A stretch of 64,000 bases of DNA from CAITWD01 sp963727285 (GTDB lineage Bacteria > Actinomycetota > Thermoleophilia > Miltoncostaeales > Miltoncostaeaceae): positions 219,314-283,313 of the forward strand of contig CAVSFF010000012.1 of assembly GCA_963727285.1 (NCBI GenBank), read 5' to 3'. The notes below the pieces were generated by a model. That model did no database searches and was not told the origin of the DNA. It was given only the letters and a program-made list of their open reading frames with translations. This document shows, in pieces, positions 20,153 through 29,575 of this stretch. The translations under genes and the position numbers were made by a program. Each line of letters begins with the position of its first letter. The stretch's first letter is position 1.

Positions 20153-20937
20153 CCGGTGCATTCTTCAGCGAACTGCTCAAGCTCCGACGGCGGGGCCTGT
20201 TGCTGGGCGGCGGCGGTCTGCTGCTCGGATTCACCGCACTGTTTACGGTGCTCGGCATCGAGCGGGCCACGACGCATCCGGGCACCGGGCGCGGATTCCA
20301 CGTCTCGGTCGCCGAGCTCTCCCGTCCCGACGGGCTCGTGCGCGGCATCTCGCACGCGGGCACGCTGATGGGCATCGTGATGCTCGGCATCTTCGCCGCC
20401 GCGTTCGGCGTCGAGTACACGACGGGTGCGCTGCGCAATCTGCTGGTCCGCGAGCCGCGCCGCGTCCACTTTTTGGTCGGCAAGTACTTGGCGCTGCTCG
20501 TGTTTGCCGTGATCGTGGTCGCGCTGGCCTGCATCGTCTCGGTCGTGCTGGCCTTCGCCTTGGCACCCTCGAAGGGGATCGACACGTCGGCCTGGACAAG
20601 CTCCACCGGGCTCGCCGACACCTGGCGGGCGGTGTGGCACCTGCTGGTCGCCGCGCTCGGCTACGGCACCATCGGTGCCGCCCTGGCGATCATCTTCCGC
20701 TCACCGGTGGCGGCGCTGGCGATCGGTGTCGCGTGGCTGCTGCCAGCCGAGGCGATCCTGTCCAATCTGTGGACCAGCGGGCAGGACTGGCTCCCGGGAC
20801 AATTGCTGTCGAATCTGAGCTCGGGCGGCAGTGCGTCGGTCTCGCTCACCCGGACGGCAGTCACGCTGGTGGCGTACTGGGCCGTCGTGGCGGTGGGCAC
20901 GACCGTGCTGTTCTCGCGTCGGGATGTCGCCAATTAG
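20149..20937 (+). CDS. ABC-2 type permease
   Basis: 262 residues with about six membrane helices. The N-terminal SELLKLRRRG and the VEYTTGALRNLLVREPRR stretch are typical of ABC-2 permeases of the NatB/BcrB kind. Translationally coupled to the ATPase upstream. It is followed by a long non-coding stretch. Confidence 0.85.
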   Translation: MTGAFFSELLKLRRRGLLLGGGGLLLGFTALFTVLGIERATTHPGTGRGFHVSVAELSRPDGLVRGISHAGTLMGIVMLGIFAAAFGVEYTTGALRNLLVREPRRVHFLVGKYLALLVFAVIVVALACIVSVVLAFALAPSKGIDTSAWTSSTGLADTWRAVWHLLVAALGYGTIGAALAIIFRSPVAALAIGVAWLLPAEAILSNLWTSGQDWLPGQLLSNLSSGGSASVSLTRTAVTLVAYWAVVAVGTTVLFSRRDVAN

Positions 20938-20940
20938 CAG

Positions 20941-21002
20941 GGGGTTTTTCCTCGTCTCGGACGTTGTCGGGACGGCCCGCCCCGATGATCGGGAAAAACC
21001 CC
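20941..21002 (+). repeat. 11-bp inverted repeat flanking a 40-nt loop
   Basis: GGGGTTTTTCC (20941-20951) pairs perfectly with GGAAAAACCCC (20992-21002), directly after the permease stop. It may act as a terminator stem. Each arm also resembles the GGAAAACCCCGA motif found upstream of the radical SAM genes at 41066 and 42222, so a pair of protein-binding sites is an alternative. Confidence 0.5.
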
Positions 21003-21039
21003 GATACCCCGCTCGGGCGGGCGGGCATACATTGTCTGT

Positions 21040-21310
21040 GCACCACTAACCGGACTTTGAAACCGCATCGCCGAGTCGTCGTCTGCTTCCAGCGCTCGTA
21101 GGAAGCGTCACATGCAATGAAGGCCTCTTACCACCCGCGTGGTGGCCGTAGGCCAGGGCTAGGAGCCCCACGCATTGTGCCCGCTTCGGTCCCTGCGCTC
21201 TGGGGCGACAGTCGACCAACGGTAGGAATTCAGCAGTACTGCGATGCGAGGCAAGGATCCCGGATAGGAGATCTCAACCGACTGAGGTGCATTGAAGTCG
21301 AATAACCCGG
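21040..21310. other. lower-GC, hairpin-rich non-coding stretch; possible structured RNA
   Basis: No credible protein is encoded across 20938-21626. Between 21040 and 21310 base composition is visibly less GC-rich than the surroundings and several short stems can be drawn: GCTTCC/GGAAGC near 21090-21107, CCAC/GTGG near 21131-21142, and GCCCC..CGCA/TGCG..GGGGC near 21166-21212. A terminator-like stem follows at 21314. It does not match the signatures I know for RNase P RNA, tmRNA, 6S or SRP RNA. It could be a regulatory RNA or a decayed element. Confidence 0.3.
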
Positions 21311-21313
21311 CAG

Positions 21314-21358
21314 ATCCCGGTGCCCGCCAGTGAAATAATCTGACGGGTGCCGGGATTT
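21314..21358 (+). terminator. terminator-like hairpin
   Basis: ATCCCGGTGCCCG (21314-21326) pairs with CGGGTGCCGGGAT (21344-21356), a 13-bp stem with two G-U wobbles and a 17-nt AT-rich loop, followed by TTGTGT. It could end a transcript arising in the preceding non-coding stretch. From 21359 to 21626 I see nothing recognisable. Confidence 0.55.
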
Positions 21359-21626
21359 GTGTCGTTGTGGGCGCGAATCGGCGGCGTCCGCGCGCCCCCC
21401 GCAGCCGGTCGCTGCGACAGGAGGACGTCGACCCGAGACGACGGATCAGGGCCACGCCTGCGTCGCCCGCTGCCGGCAGGCAGTCCGGAACGGATCGCTG
21501 TAGTTTCCTTGCGAGGATTGCCACCGGACGCAGGAGGCAGGCAATGCGGACTCGATCCGAACATCGGGCGCAGCGACGGCCGGGGGGCGACTCGGTGCCG
21601 CCAGATCACATCGGGGTGGCCGTCCG

Positions 21627-22082
21627 ATGACCCGCCGCCAGCGCCTGTCGATCGCCGGTGCCGTCTGTGCGATCGGGTTGATCCCCGCCATGGCCGCATG
21701 CGGCTCGTCGTCGTCGTCTTCGGCATCGGGCACCACATCGGCGTCCACCGGCGCGACGACCACAGCACCGCCGGTCGCGGCGATCCACGTCCGCCTGACC
21801 GCGCCGAGCCACACCCCGGTCGCCAACACACCGTGGCATTACGTCGTCCGGGTGACCAGTGCGGCCGGCGCACCAATCCCGGCGCTGATTCACCTCCAGG
21901 CCCTGTTCCAGGGTCAGGTGGTCGGGCAGATCGGGCTGCACCGCACCACACACGGCGTGTGGGCGGAAACGATCACGTGGCCGGATGCGTCGGTCGGTCA
22001 GCCGCTGGTATTTCAGGTCAAGGCCACCGCCAACGGCGTCACGGCCACGGTCAACTACCCGCTCCAGGTCTCCCGGACGTGA
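21627..22082 (+). CDS. lipoprotein with Ig-like domain
   Basis: 151 residues from ATG 21627. A signal peptide ends in a lipobox (MAACG), followed by a Ser/Thr-rich linker and a beta-rich domain of about 100 residues with strands such as VRLTAPSHTPVANTPWHYVV, resembling an Ig-like fold. No catalytic motif. It overlaps the GTG of the following ABC ATPase by 4 nt, so it may serve the ABC system as an accessory or binding lipoprotein. Confidence 0.65.
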   Translation: MTRRQRLSIAGAVCAIGLIPAMAACGSSSSSSASGTTSASTGATTTAPPVAAIHVRLTAPSHTPVANTPWHYVVRVTSAAGAPIPALIHLQALFQGQVVGQIGLHRTTHGVWAETITWPDASVGQPLVFQVKATANGVTATVNYPLQVSRT

Positions 22083-22786
22083 CCCCTCCGCCCCGCGGCA
22101 TCGACGTCATCTGCGAACACGTTCGCAAGGCGTTCGAGGGCGGACGGATTTCCGCCCTCGAAGACGTCACGCTCGATATCGCGGCGGGTGAATTCGTCGC
22201 ACTGACGGGGCGCTCAGGCTGTGGGAAGAGCACGCTGTTGAATCTCATCGGGGCCCTGGACCGGCCCGATAGCGGCATGATCAGCGTCGGAGGCCAGTCG
22301 CTGGCCGAGATGTCCGACCTCGCCGAGTATCGGGCGCGGACGATCGGATTCGTCTTCCAGTTCCACTACCTGATCCCGACACTGTCGGCGTTGTGGAATG
22401 TCCAGGTGCCGATGATCGGGGTGGTGCCGTCGCCCCGCGAACGGGAGACCCGGGCACGGGCCCTGCTCGCCGAAGTGGGGCTCGCCGACCGCGCCGACGA
22501 CCGGCCCGGGGTCATGTCCGGCGGTGAGCGCCAGCGCGTCGCCATCGCCCGTGCACTGGCGAACCACCCGGCGCTGCTGCTGGCCGACGAGCCCACCGGC
22601 GCCCTCGACTCGTCGACGGGTGCCGCGGTACTCAAACTGCTCCGCGAGGTACGCGAGCAATACGGCATGACGGTGCTGATGGTCACCAACGACGACGATG
22701 TCGCCCACACCGCGGACCGGATCGTCCGCATGCGCGACGGGATGCTGACGGCCGTTACTCCCGGCGCAGCGCCTCGATCGGGTTGA
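22079..22786 (+). CDS. ABC transporter ATP-binding protein, MacB/LolD type
   Basis: 235 residues from a GTG overlapping the lipoprotein stop. Walker A GRSGCGKST (residue about 44), signature MSGGERQRVAIARAL and Walker B LLLADEPTGALDS are canonical for the MacB/LolD/FtsE group. The matching MacB-type permease lies on the opposite strand and the two genes overlap tail to tail by 32 bp. Confidence 0.9.
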   Translation: MTPPPRGIDVICEHVRKAFEGGRISALEDVTLDIAAGEFVALTGRSGCGKSTLLNLIGALDRPDSGMISVGGQSLAEMSDLAEYRARTIGFVFQFHYLIPTLSALWNVQVPMIGVVPSPRERETRARALLAEVGLADRADDRPGVMSGGERQRVAIARALANHPALLLADEPTGALDSSTGAAVLKLLREVREQYGMTVLMVTNDDDVAHTADRIVRMRDGMLTAVTPGAAPRSG

Positions 22787-23873
22787 GCCGGACCGCGCGG
22801 ATCACCGGGTAGATCGCACCGAGCATCCCGACGCCGAGGGAGAAGGCCAGCCCCCAGGCAAACACGCTCGGCCCGAACACGGGGCTCACCAGGTCCGACA
22901 GCGCACCCCGAGCCACCAGCAGCTGCGCGGCGATCCATCCCAGCAGGAGCCCGAAGGCGAGCGCCAGCAGGCAGATCGCCAGCGCCTCTCCGAGGATGAC
23001 CCCCGCGACGCGCCGGGCAGGCCAGCCCACCGCGCGCAGGACCCCGATCTCCTGGCTACGTTCCATCACCGACATCGCCATCGTGTTGGTGACCCCGATA
23101 CCGCCCACGAGGAGTGCCACGACCGAAAACACCCAGCCCGCGCTGATCAGCAGCTTGCTCGTCGTGTCGACCTGGATCGCCTGACCGGGATTCGTGACCG
23201 CGACAAGACCCGAATAGCGGCGCTCGAGCCGGGCGGCGACCTGGGAGGTCGATGCGCCCGGCTGGACGATCACCGCGATCGAGGTCAGCTCGCCCGGTCG
23301 ACCCGCCCAATGCTGGACGCGTTCCAGCTGCGCGACGACCCCGCCGTCCTCGAACGAGTTCCCGCTGTGATAGATCCCCGACACCTGGAGGGTGTGGCCG
23401 GCGATCGTGATCGCGTCTCCCGGATGCAGGTGCAGGGCCGCGGCGGCGGAGTCGCCCAAGACCACCTCGTTGGGACCGGGCCTCCTCCCGGAGACAATCA
23501 CGAACTGGCGCTCCGGAAACTCGGACGGCCTGAGCCCGAAGACCAGCTGCGAGCTCTGGCCGTCGACGGTCGTGACCAACAGCTTGATCCCGGCCGTCTC
23601 CTTGACGCCTGGGTCGGCCGCGACCCGAGCCGCCATCTGCTCCGGCAGCAATGAGTTGGTGAGCTCGGTGACCTGGCCCTGGAACAGCCCGAAGTCGGCC
23701 CCGCCGAGGTGGATGACGTTATTGACCGTCTGCTGCACGCCGGAGCTGATCGACAACAGCGCCACGATGAGGCCCACCCCGAGCGCAACGCCGACCGCCG
23801 TGAACAGCGTGCGTGCCCGCCGGCGCATCAGATTGGTCCAGATCATCGCGGGGAGCCACACGCGTCCGATCAT
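22755..23873 (-). CDS. MacB/FtsX-type ABC permease
   Basis: 372 residues from ATG 23873; an open extension to 23900 is possible. One N-terminal helix (LFTAVGVALGVGLIVALL), a large extracytoplasmic domain (residues about 45-240) and three C-terminal helices ending in RLNPIEALRRE are diagnostic of MacB-like permeases. These work as mechanotransmission exporters or lipoprotein movers rather than classical channels. It faces its probable ATPase on the other strand, so the two cannot be co-transcribed. Confidence 0.88.
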   Translation of the reverse strand: MIGRVWLPAMIWTNLMRRRARTLFTAVGVALGVGLIVALLSISSGVQQTVNNVIHLGGADFGLFQGQVTELTNSLLPEQMAARVAADPGVKETAGIKLLVTTVDGQSSQLVFGLRPSEFPERQFVIVSGRRPGPNEVVLGDSAAAALHLHPGDAITIAGHTLQVSGIYHSGNSFEDGGVVAQLERVQHWAGRPGELTSIAVIVQPGASTSQVAARLERRYSGLVAVTNPGQAIQVDTTSKLLISAGWVFSVVALLVGGIGVTNTMAMSVMERSQEIGVLRAVGWPARRVAGVILGEALAICLLALAFGLLLGWIAAQLLVARGALSDLVSPVFGPSVFAWGLAFSLGVGMLGAIYPVIRAVRLNPIEALRRE

Positions 23874-23931
23874 ACCCCCGCACCCGCAGGCGCCATCCAC
23901 GGGCCACCGCCCGACGCATCGGCCGGATGGC

Positions 23932-23952
23932 GGCCCGGCCGGGCACCGGGCC
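23932..23952 (-). terminator. hairpin downstream of MMPL gene
   Basis: GGCCCGG (23932-23938) pairs with CCGGGCC (23946-23952) just after the MMPL stop on the minus strand. Short and without a T-run. Confidence 0.4.
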
Positions 23953-23958
23953 GGGGGT

Positions 23959-26202
23959 CTACTCCTCGATCACCGGAATGATCTTGTCCATCCACTTCGG
24001 CAGCCACCAGTTCCACTTGCCGGCCAGCCGCATAAACGCCGGGACCAGCAGCAGGCGCACGAGCGTGGCGTCGATGAAGATCGCCACGGCCAGACCCAGC
24101 GACAGCTCCTTGAGCGGGATCAGGCGATTCGACCCGAACGACAGGAACACGATGATCATCAGCACGGCCGCGGTCGTGATGATGCGCCCGGTACGGGCGA
24201 GCCCGAACGCGACCGCGTCGTTGTCACTGCCACCACGGTCCCGGTACTCCCGTACCCGGGAGAGCAGGAACACCTCGTAGTCCATGGAGAGCCCGAACAG
24301 GATCGAGAACATGAACGCGGGCACCCAGTTCGTGACGTGCCCGAGATGGTCGAAACGCAAGACGCTGTCGGCCCAGCCCCATTGGAAGACGGCGACCATC
24401 ACCCCGTAGGCGGCCAGCACCGACAGCAGGGTCATGACGACGGCCTTCAGCGGCAGCACGAGCGACCGGAACAGCACGGTCAGGACGATGAAGGTCAGGA
24501 TCATCACGAGGGCGATGACGAACGGCAGGCGACCGGACACGGCCGCCGTGAAGTCGCGGTTCGCGCTGGCGGCGCCACCGACGAACACGCGCACCGGGGA
24601 GTTCGCCCCCACGGCCTGCGGGCCGTAGGTGTCGGCGATCCGGCCGGCCAGATCCTGGGCGGCCTGGGTGTCCTCATTGGACTTCGGATAGACCGTGACG
24701 ACGACGCCCGAGCCGTCCTTGGAGACCGCGACGTCCGGCTTGACGCCCGAGACCTGCGGATCGGCGGCCACCGCCTTCTGGAAGTTCGCGGCCGCGACGC
24801 GGGTGGCGAGATGCGACTCGGGCGTGCCGTCGAACACCACGCTGATCGGATCCTCCGCGCCCGGACCCGCGGCGGCCACCAGCTGACCGGCGGCGACCCG
24901 CGACGGGACGTTCGTGGGCAGCGAGGTCACGCCGCTCGACCCGGTCTTCATGACCAGTACCGGCGACGCCAGCACCAGCAGGATGACCGAGACGCTGATC
25001 AGGACGGTCCATGGACGCCGCATGACCGCGGCGGCCCAGCGGCCCCAAAATCCGAAGTCACCGTCGTCGGTGGTCACGTGGCGGGGCGGACGGTGGAACA
25101 CGCGCCGCACCAAGGCGACCGCATCCCACCGGAACAGGCGCTTGTGGAGCGCGACCAAGACAGCCGGAGTGAAGGTGAGGCTGGCGGCGACGAGGGCCAC
25201 CACGACCCCGATCGTGCCGACGGCAAACCCGGTGAAGATCGGGACCCCGACGGCGAGCATCCCGGCGAGGGCGACCGCCACCGTCAGGCCGGAGAAGAAG
25301 ATCGCCTTGCCCGCACGCCCGGTCGTGATCGCGGCGGCATCGAGCGGGTCGAATCCCGCCCGCAACTCGTCCCGGAAGCGGTTGACGATAAACAGCGAGT
25401 AGTCGACGCCGATGCCGATGCCGATCAGCGGGACCACGTTCTGGACGTAGATCGACAGGCTCATCCAGCCCGCGATGAACCACAGGGCGCCAAGGGTGGT
25501 CACCAGGCCGATCACCGTGACGACCACGGGAATGCCGGCCGCCCACAGCGATCCGAAGAAGATGACCAGCACGAGCAGGATCAACGGCACCTGGACCGCT
25601 TCCGAGATCGCCAGATCGTGCGAGTTGACCTCGTTGAAGTCGGTGTAGATCGCCGGCCCCGAGGTCACCCCGACCTTGACATCGGGCGTCGACTGGGCGT
25701 TTGCGGCGTCGATGATCGACTTGGTGTGCGCAAGCACCTGATCGAGGGACTCGGTCAGCCCGATCTGGGCCAGGGCCGTTCGGGTCTTCGCGTACGCCAA
25801 CTGCGGGTCCTGGGCCGGAGTGATGACCTGGGCGACGACCGGACCGCCGGCCTTCTTGACCGCGGCGGCCGTCTTGGCGACGACGGCCTGGAAGGCGGGA
25901 TCGCTCGGCGCCAGGGTCGGGCTGGAGAACACCACCGTCATGTTCGAGGGGAACTCGTTCGTGAACTTCTTGGCCACGACGTCGTTCGCGCCCTGCGAGG
26001 TGGATCCGGCGATCTCGAAGCCGCCTTGGGACAGACGTCCGGTCAGTTTGCCGGCCAGCGGCGCCATGACCACGAACAGCACGATCCAGAAGATGATCAC
26101 CCAGCGGCGGTGACGTCCGCTCCAGCGCCCGAGCCGGGCAAACGGTCCCGTCGGGACAACGTGTTCGGTCGCGCTCTCGATCTCGGACGGGCTCGTACTC
26201 AT
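23959..26202 (-). CDS. MMPL/RND-family membrane transporter
   Basis: 747 residues with two homologous halves, each with one helix, a periplasmic-type loop (residues about 60-190 and 420-560) and five clustered helices, as in MmpL/HpnN proteins. Characteristic strings are VPLIGIGIGVDYSLFIVNRFR and FSILFGLSMDYEVFLLSRVRE, which carry the Asp-Tyr pair of the proton relay. Likely exports lipids or hydrophobic metabolites by proton antiport. Monocistronic; followed by a hairpin at 23932. Confidence 0.92.
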   Translation of the reverse strand: MSTSPSEIESATEHVVPTGPFARLGRWSGRHRRWVIIFWIVLFVVMAPLAGKLTGRLSQGGFEIAGSTSQGANDVVAKKFTNEFPSNMTVVFSSPTLAPSDPAFQAVVAKTAAAVKKAGGPVVAQVITPAQDPQLAYAKTRTALAQIGLTESLDQVLAHTKSIIDAANAQSTPDVKVGVTSGPAIYTDFNEVNSHDLAISEAVQVPLILLVLVIFFGSLWAAGIPVVVTVIGLVTTLGALWFIAGWMSLSIYVQNVVPLIGIGIGVDYSLFIVNRFRDELRAGFDPLDAAAITTGRAGKAIFFSGLTVAVALAGMLAVGVPIFTGFAVGTIGVVVALVAASLTFTPAVLVALHKRLFRWDAVALVRRVFHRPPRHVTTDDGDFGFWGRWAAAVMRRPWTVLISVSVILLVLASPVLVMKTGSSGVTSLPTNVPSRVAAGQLVAAAGPGAEDPISVVFDGTPESHLATRVAAANFQKAVAADPQVSGVKPDVAVSKDGSGVVVTVYPKSNEDTQAAQDLAGRIADTYGPQAVGANSPVRVFVGGAASANRDFTAAVSGRLPFVIALVMILTFIVLTVLFRSLVLPLKAVVMTLLSVLAAYGVMVAVFQWGWADSVLRFDHLGHVTNWVPAFMFSILFGLSMDYEVFLLSRVREYRDRGGSDNDAVAFGLARTGRIITTAAVLMIIVFLSFGSNRLIPLKELSLGLAVAIFIDATLVRLLLVPAFMRLAGKWNWWLPKWMDKIIPVIEE

Positions 26203-26364
26203 CGCGGGCCCGCCACGGGGGCCTGCGCCCGCGCGATCCGCCGGTACATGGGTGAACTCATTGCTGCTCCGGGGGGACGGATGACGGTCCGAACGGGGTG
26301 TATGACACCCGCCGCCCCGTAGCTAACACGCTCAACCGGTGCGGGTCCAATAGGCAACCGCGAC

Positions 26365-26395
26365 GCAATCCGATAGGCCACGCCTATCGGATTGC
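26365..26395 (-). terminator. strong terminator hairpin after ppa
   Basis: GCAATCCGATAGGC (26365-26378), loop CAC, and GCCTATCGGATTGC (26382-26395) form a perfect 14-bp stem, 12 nt beyond the ppa stop. No T-run on either side. Confidence 0.65.
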
Positions 26396-26406
26396 GGAAT
26401 GCGCGA

Positions 26407-26964
26407 TCAGGCGATGGCCGCCTTGGGCAGGTCACCGCGGCGCAGGCGCCGGTAGAGATCGAGGGCTTCGGCGATCGTCGCCATCGCCTCGTCGGGTCCC
26501 AGCGGATCCTCGACGATGACCTCTTTGTTCTCGAGGGCCTTGTAGTCCTGGAAGAAGCGGCTCATCTCGCGGAGGATGTGCGGCGGGAGTTCCGTGTAGC
26601 TGTGGTAGCCGTTGACCGACGGGTCCTGGCTGGCGACGGCGATGATCTTGTCGTCGATGCCCTTCTCGTCACGCATCCGCAGCACCGCGATCGCGCGCGC
26701 CTCGACGATCGCCAGCGGGACGACCGGCTCCTGGCCGAGGACGAGCACGTCGAGCGGGTCGCCGTCATCGCAGTAGGTCCGCGGGATGAACCCGTAGTTG
26801 GCCGGATAGTGCACGGCCGAATAGAGCACGCGGTCCAGCCTGAGCAGGCCGGAGGACTTGTCGAGCTCGTACTTGTTCTTCGAGCCCTGCGGCACCTCGA
26901 TGACCACCGGAAACTCGTTGCCGGCCAGATGATCGTCGACGTAAACGTCATGCCATGGATTCAC
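26407..26964 (-). CDS. ppa: inorganic pyrophosphatase
   Basis: 185 residues. Family I soluble PPase: signature DDGDPLDVLV with the metal-binding aspartates, substrate-binding KNKYELDK, and PANYGFIPRTYC. Start is a GTG at 26964, chosen because GAAGGAG lies 8 nt upstream and translation then begins MNPWHDV; the longer open frame to 27108 overlaps the typA stop. It hydrolyses PPi from biosynthesis. It lies 44 nt downstream of typA on the same strand, probably co-transcribed. Confidence 0.95.
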   Translation of the reverse strand: MNPWHDVYVDDHLAGNEFPVVIEVPQGSKNKYELDKSSGLLRLDRVLYSAVHYPANYGFIPRTYCDDGDPLDVLVLGQEPVVPLAIVEARAIAVLRMRDEKGIDDKIIAVASQDPSVNGYHSYTELPPHILREMSRFFQDYKALENKEVIVEDPLGPDEAMATIAEALDLYRRLRRGDLPKAAIA

Positions 26965-27008
26965 GTACGGGACTCCTTCGGATTGCGGCAGGGCACCTGC
27001 GGGCGGAA

Positions 27009-28838
27009 CTAGGCCGTGACGCGTTGGCGACGCGCCTGCTTGGCCCGTCCGGTCTGCGTGAGCTCGACCTTGCGGACGCGAACACGCGTAGGGGTAACTT
27101 CGACACATTCGTCGTCGCTGACAAGTTCCAGGGCCTCATCGAGCGACAGGGTCCGATAGGCGTCCAGCCGCACGAGCTCGTCGGCGGTCGAGGAGCGCAT
27201 GTTGGTCAGCTTCTTTTCCTTGGTGGGATTCACGTCGAGGTCGTCGGCGCGCTGGTGCTCGCCGATCACGGCCCCCTCGTACACCTCTTCGCCGGGTCCG
27301 ACCAGCAACTGGCCGCGCTCCTGCAGGCTCATCAGCGCAAAGGTCGTGGTCATACCGGCCCGATCGGCGACGAGACTCCCGTTCGTGCGCGTCTTGATGA
27401 CGCCCTGCCACGGCTCCCAGCCCTCGAAGATCTGATGGACGATGGCGGTGCCGCGGGTCTCGGTCATCAGCTGCGTGCGCATGCCGATCAGCCCGCGGGT
27501 CGGGACGAGGTAGGTCATCCGCGCCCACCCGTGGCCATGGTTCGCCACGTCTTGCATGCGGCCCTTGCGGGCGGCGAGCATCTGGGTGATCGCTCCGATG
27601 TGCTCCTCGGGAACGTCGACCATGACGCGCTCGACCGGTTCGTGCTGCACGGCGTCGATCACGCGGATCACGACCCGCGGTCGGCCGACGGTCAACTCGA
27701 AGCCCTCGCGGCGCATCGTCTCCACGAGCACGGCCAGTTGGAGCTCGCCGCGTCCCTGGACCTCCCAGGTATCGGGACGGTCGGTCGGCAGCACCCGCAA
27801 GCTGACGTTGCCGATCAACTCCTGCTCCAGGCGGGCGATCAGCATCCGGGCCGTGAGCTTGGTGCCGTCACGCCCCGCCAGCGGCGAGGTGTTGATGCCG
27901 ATCGTGACCGACATCGACGGCTCATCGACCGAGAGCACCGAGAGGGGGCGCGGGTCGTCGACGTCGGCGAGGGTGTCGCCGATCGTGACGTCCGGGAGAC
28001 CCGCGACCGCGATCAGGTCGCCGGGTCCGGCCTCGTCGGCCGGCACGCGATCAAGCGCCTCGGTGAGAAACAGTTCGGTGATGCGGGCACGTTCGATCTC
28101 GCCGTTGGCGCGGCACCACGCGATCTGCTGACCCTTGCGGATGTTCCCGTGCCACACGCGGCAGAGGGCGAGGCGCCCGAGATACGGCGAGGCGTCGAGG
28201 TTGGTCACCAGCGCCTGCAAGGGGTGATCCTCGTCGTACACGGGCGGCGGGATGTGCTCCAGCAGCGTCGCGAACAGCGGCGTCAGATCAGTGCCCGGGG
28301 TCGCCGGGTCGAGCGTCGCCTGGCCGGCCTTGGCGTTGCAGTACACGATCGGGAACTCGATCTGGGACTCGTCCGCGTCGAGTTCGATGAACAGCGAGTA
28401 GACCTCGTCGACCACTTCGGCGACGCGGGCGTCGGGCCGGTCGATCTTGTTGACAACGAGTACGACCGGCAGACCGTGGGCGAGGGCCTTCGACAGGACG
28501 AACCGCGTCTGGGGCAACGGCCCCTCCGACGCGTCGACCAGCAGCGCGACGCCGTCGGCCATGAACAGGCTGCGTTCGACCTCGCCGCCGAAGTCGGCAT
28601 GCCCGGGGGTGTCGAGAATGTTGATGGTCGTGTCGCCATACCGCACTGCGGTGTTCTTGGCGAGGATCGTGATGCCCTTCTCGCGCTCGAGATCGTTCGA
28701 GTCCATGACCCGGGTCGCGACCTCCTGGTTGGCGCGGAATGCGCCCGTTTGCCAGAGCATCGCGTCGACAAGGGTGGTCTTGCCATGGTCAACGTGCGCC
28801 ACGATGGCGACGTTGCGCAGGTCTTCTCGGTGGGCCAC
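27009..28838 (-). CDS. typA: ribosome-associated GTPase TypA/BipA
   Basis: 609 residues, the usual family length. G motifs: AHVDHGKTT (G1), REKGITI (G2), DTPGHADF (G3) and NKIDR (G4). These are followed by EF-G-like domain II, domain V and the TypA-specific C-terminus (LTNMRSS with the conserved EALE helix). It binds ribosomes under stress and aids assembly. Intact and well conserved, ending in a basic tail (QARRQRVTA). Confidence 0.96.
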   Translation of the reverse strand: MAHREDLRNVAIVAHVDHGKTTLVDAMLWQTGAFRANQEVATRVMDSNDLEREKGITILAKNTAVRYGDTTINILDTPGHADFGGEVERSLFMADGVALLVDASEGPLPQTRFVLSKALAHGLPVVLVVNKIDRPDARVAEVVDEVYSLFIELDADESQIEFPIVYCNAKAGQATLDPATPGTDLTPLFATLLEHIPPPVYDEDHPLQALVTNLDASPYLGRLALCRVWHGNIRKGQQIAWCRANGEIERARITELFLTEALDRVPADEAGPGDLIAVAGLPDVTIGDTLADVDDPRPLSVLSVDEPSMSVTIGINTSPLAGRDGTKLTARMLIARLEQELIGNVSLRVLPTDRPDTWEVQGRGELQLAVLVETMRREGFELTVGRPRVVIRVIDAVQHEPVERVMVDVPEEHIGAITQMLAARKGRMQDVANHGHGWARMTYLVPTRGLIGMRTQLMTETRGTAIVHQIFEGWEPWQGVIKTRTNGSLVADRAGMTTTFALMSLQERGQLLVGPGEEVYEGAVIGEHQRADDLDVNPTKEKKLTNMRSSTADELVRLDAYRTLSLDEALELVSDDECVEVTPTRVRVRKVELTQTGRAKQARRQRVTA

Positions 28839-28948
28839 GGATCTCCCTTATTGCGGCACGTCGGCGGTCGCCGCACGGGATGCGCAGCGTAGAGGGCCAG
28901 AGGCCATGGTAGCGGGCGGCAGCGGGCGCGCCCGATCCCGGGGGCGGT

Positions 28949-29575
28949 TCAGGCCCCCAGCGCGGCCGTGCACGTCGCCGGCAGACCGGTGGCCGCGCCG
29001 CGTGCGACCCAGGGCCGCAGGGACGGCGCGGCGGCGCGCGCGAGGGCCTCGGGTGCCGCCAGCGAGCGGCCCCAGGCCCCGGCCAGGCAGGCGTCGAGCC
29101 GGCGGGTCGCCGCGGCGGCTGCCGCCGCGGACACGCTGCCGTCGCGACGGCCGACCCCGATCAGGCCCGGGATCCCGGCAAGGCGCTGCACCCAGTCGCC
29201 GAGGTCCGTGCCAATCCCGAGCACGACGCGGGCGCGCTGGTCGGTCGCGGTCGCGGGCGGCAGCGCGACCCGCCACGTCGGGGGTGCCCACAGCCGTTGG
29301 GCCGCGATGAAGGCGGCATGCCAGTCCGCGGTCCCGGTCCTCGCGATCGCCGCATACCGCGCCCGGCGGTCGCCGCGTGCGCCGACGGCCAGACGTGCCG
29401 GGGTTGCCGATGCGAATGCCGGGAACGGCGCCAGCGCCTGATCGATTCCCGCGGCCACGCGGGACGGCCCGTGCAACAGGCGACGCCCGCCGAGCAGGGC
29501 GACCGCGATCAGGATCGCGACCCCAATGACGAGCCCGCGCCGGCCCAGCAACCCGCGCCCGGGGGGCGCGGTCAC
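28949..29575 (-). CDS. hypothetical membrane-anchored protein
   Basis: 208 residues from a GTG at 29575 that overlaps the holB stop (GTGA). One N-terminal transmembrane helix (GLVIGVAILIAVALLGG) precedes an Ala-rich helical domain of about 170 residues. Not recognised. A pair of tryptophans (ADWHAAF, PPTWRV) and two cysteines near the C-terminus (DACLAG, ATCTAAL) are the only notable residues. It is the last gene of the operon small-TM-protein, tmk, holB, this gene. Confidence 0.6.
   Translation of the reverse strand: MTAPPGRGLLGRRGLVIGVAILIAVALLGGRRLLHGPSRVAAGIDQALAPFPAFASATPARLAVGARGDRRARYAAIARTGTADWHAAFIAAQRLWAPPTWRVALPPATATDQRARVVLGIGTDLGDWVQRLAGIPGLIGVGRRDGSVSAAAAAAATRRLDACLAGAWGRSLAAPEALARAAAPSLRPWVARGAATGLPATCTAALGA

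Noticed and set aside
23392..26322. Open frame of 976 codons on the plus strand
   Set aside because: Antisense shadow of the MacB permease and MMPL genes, composed of His/Asp/Arg-rich low-complexity sequence.
26955..28892. Open frame of 645 codons opposite typA
   Set aside because: Mirror of typA codon usage; no domain.
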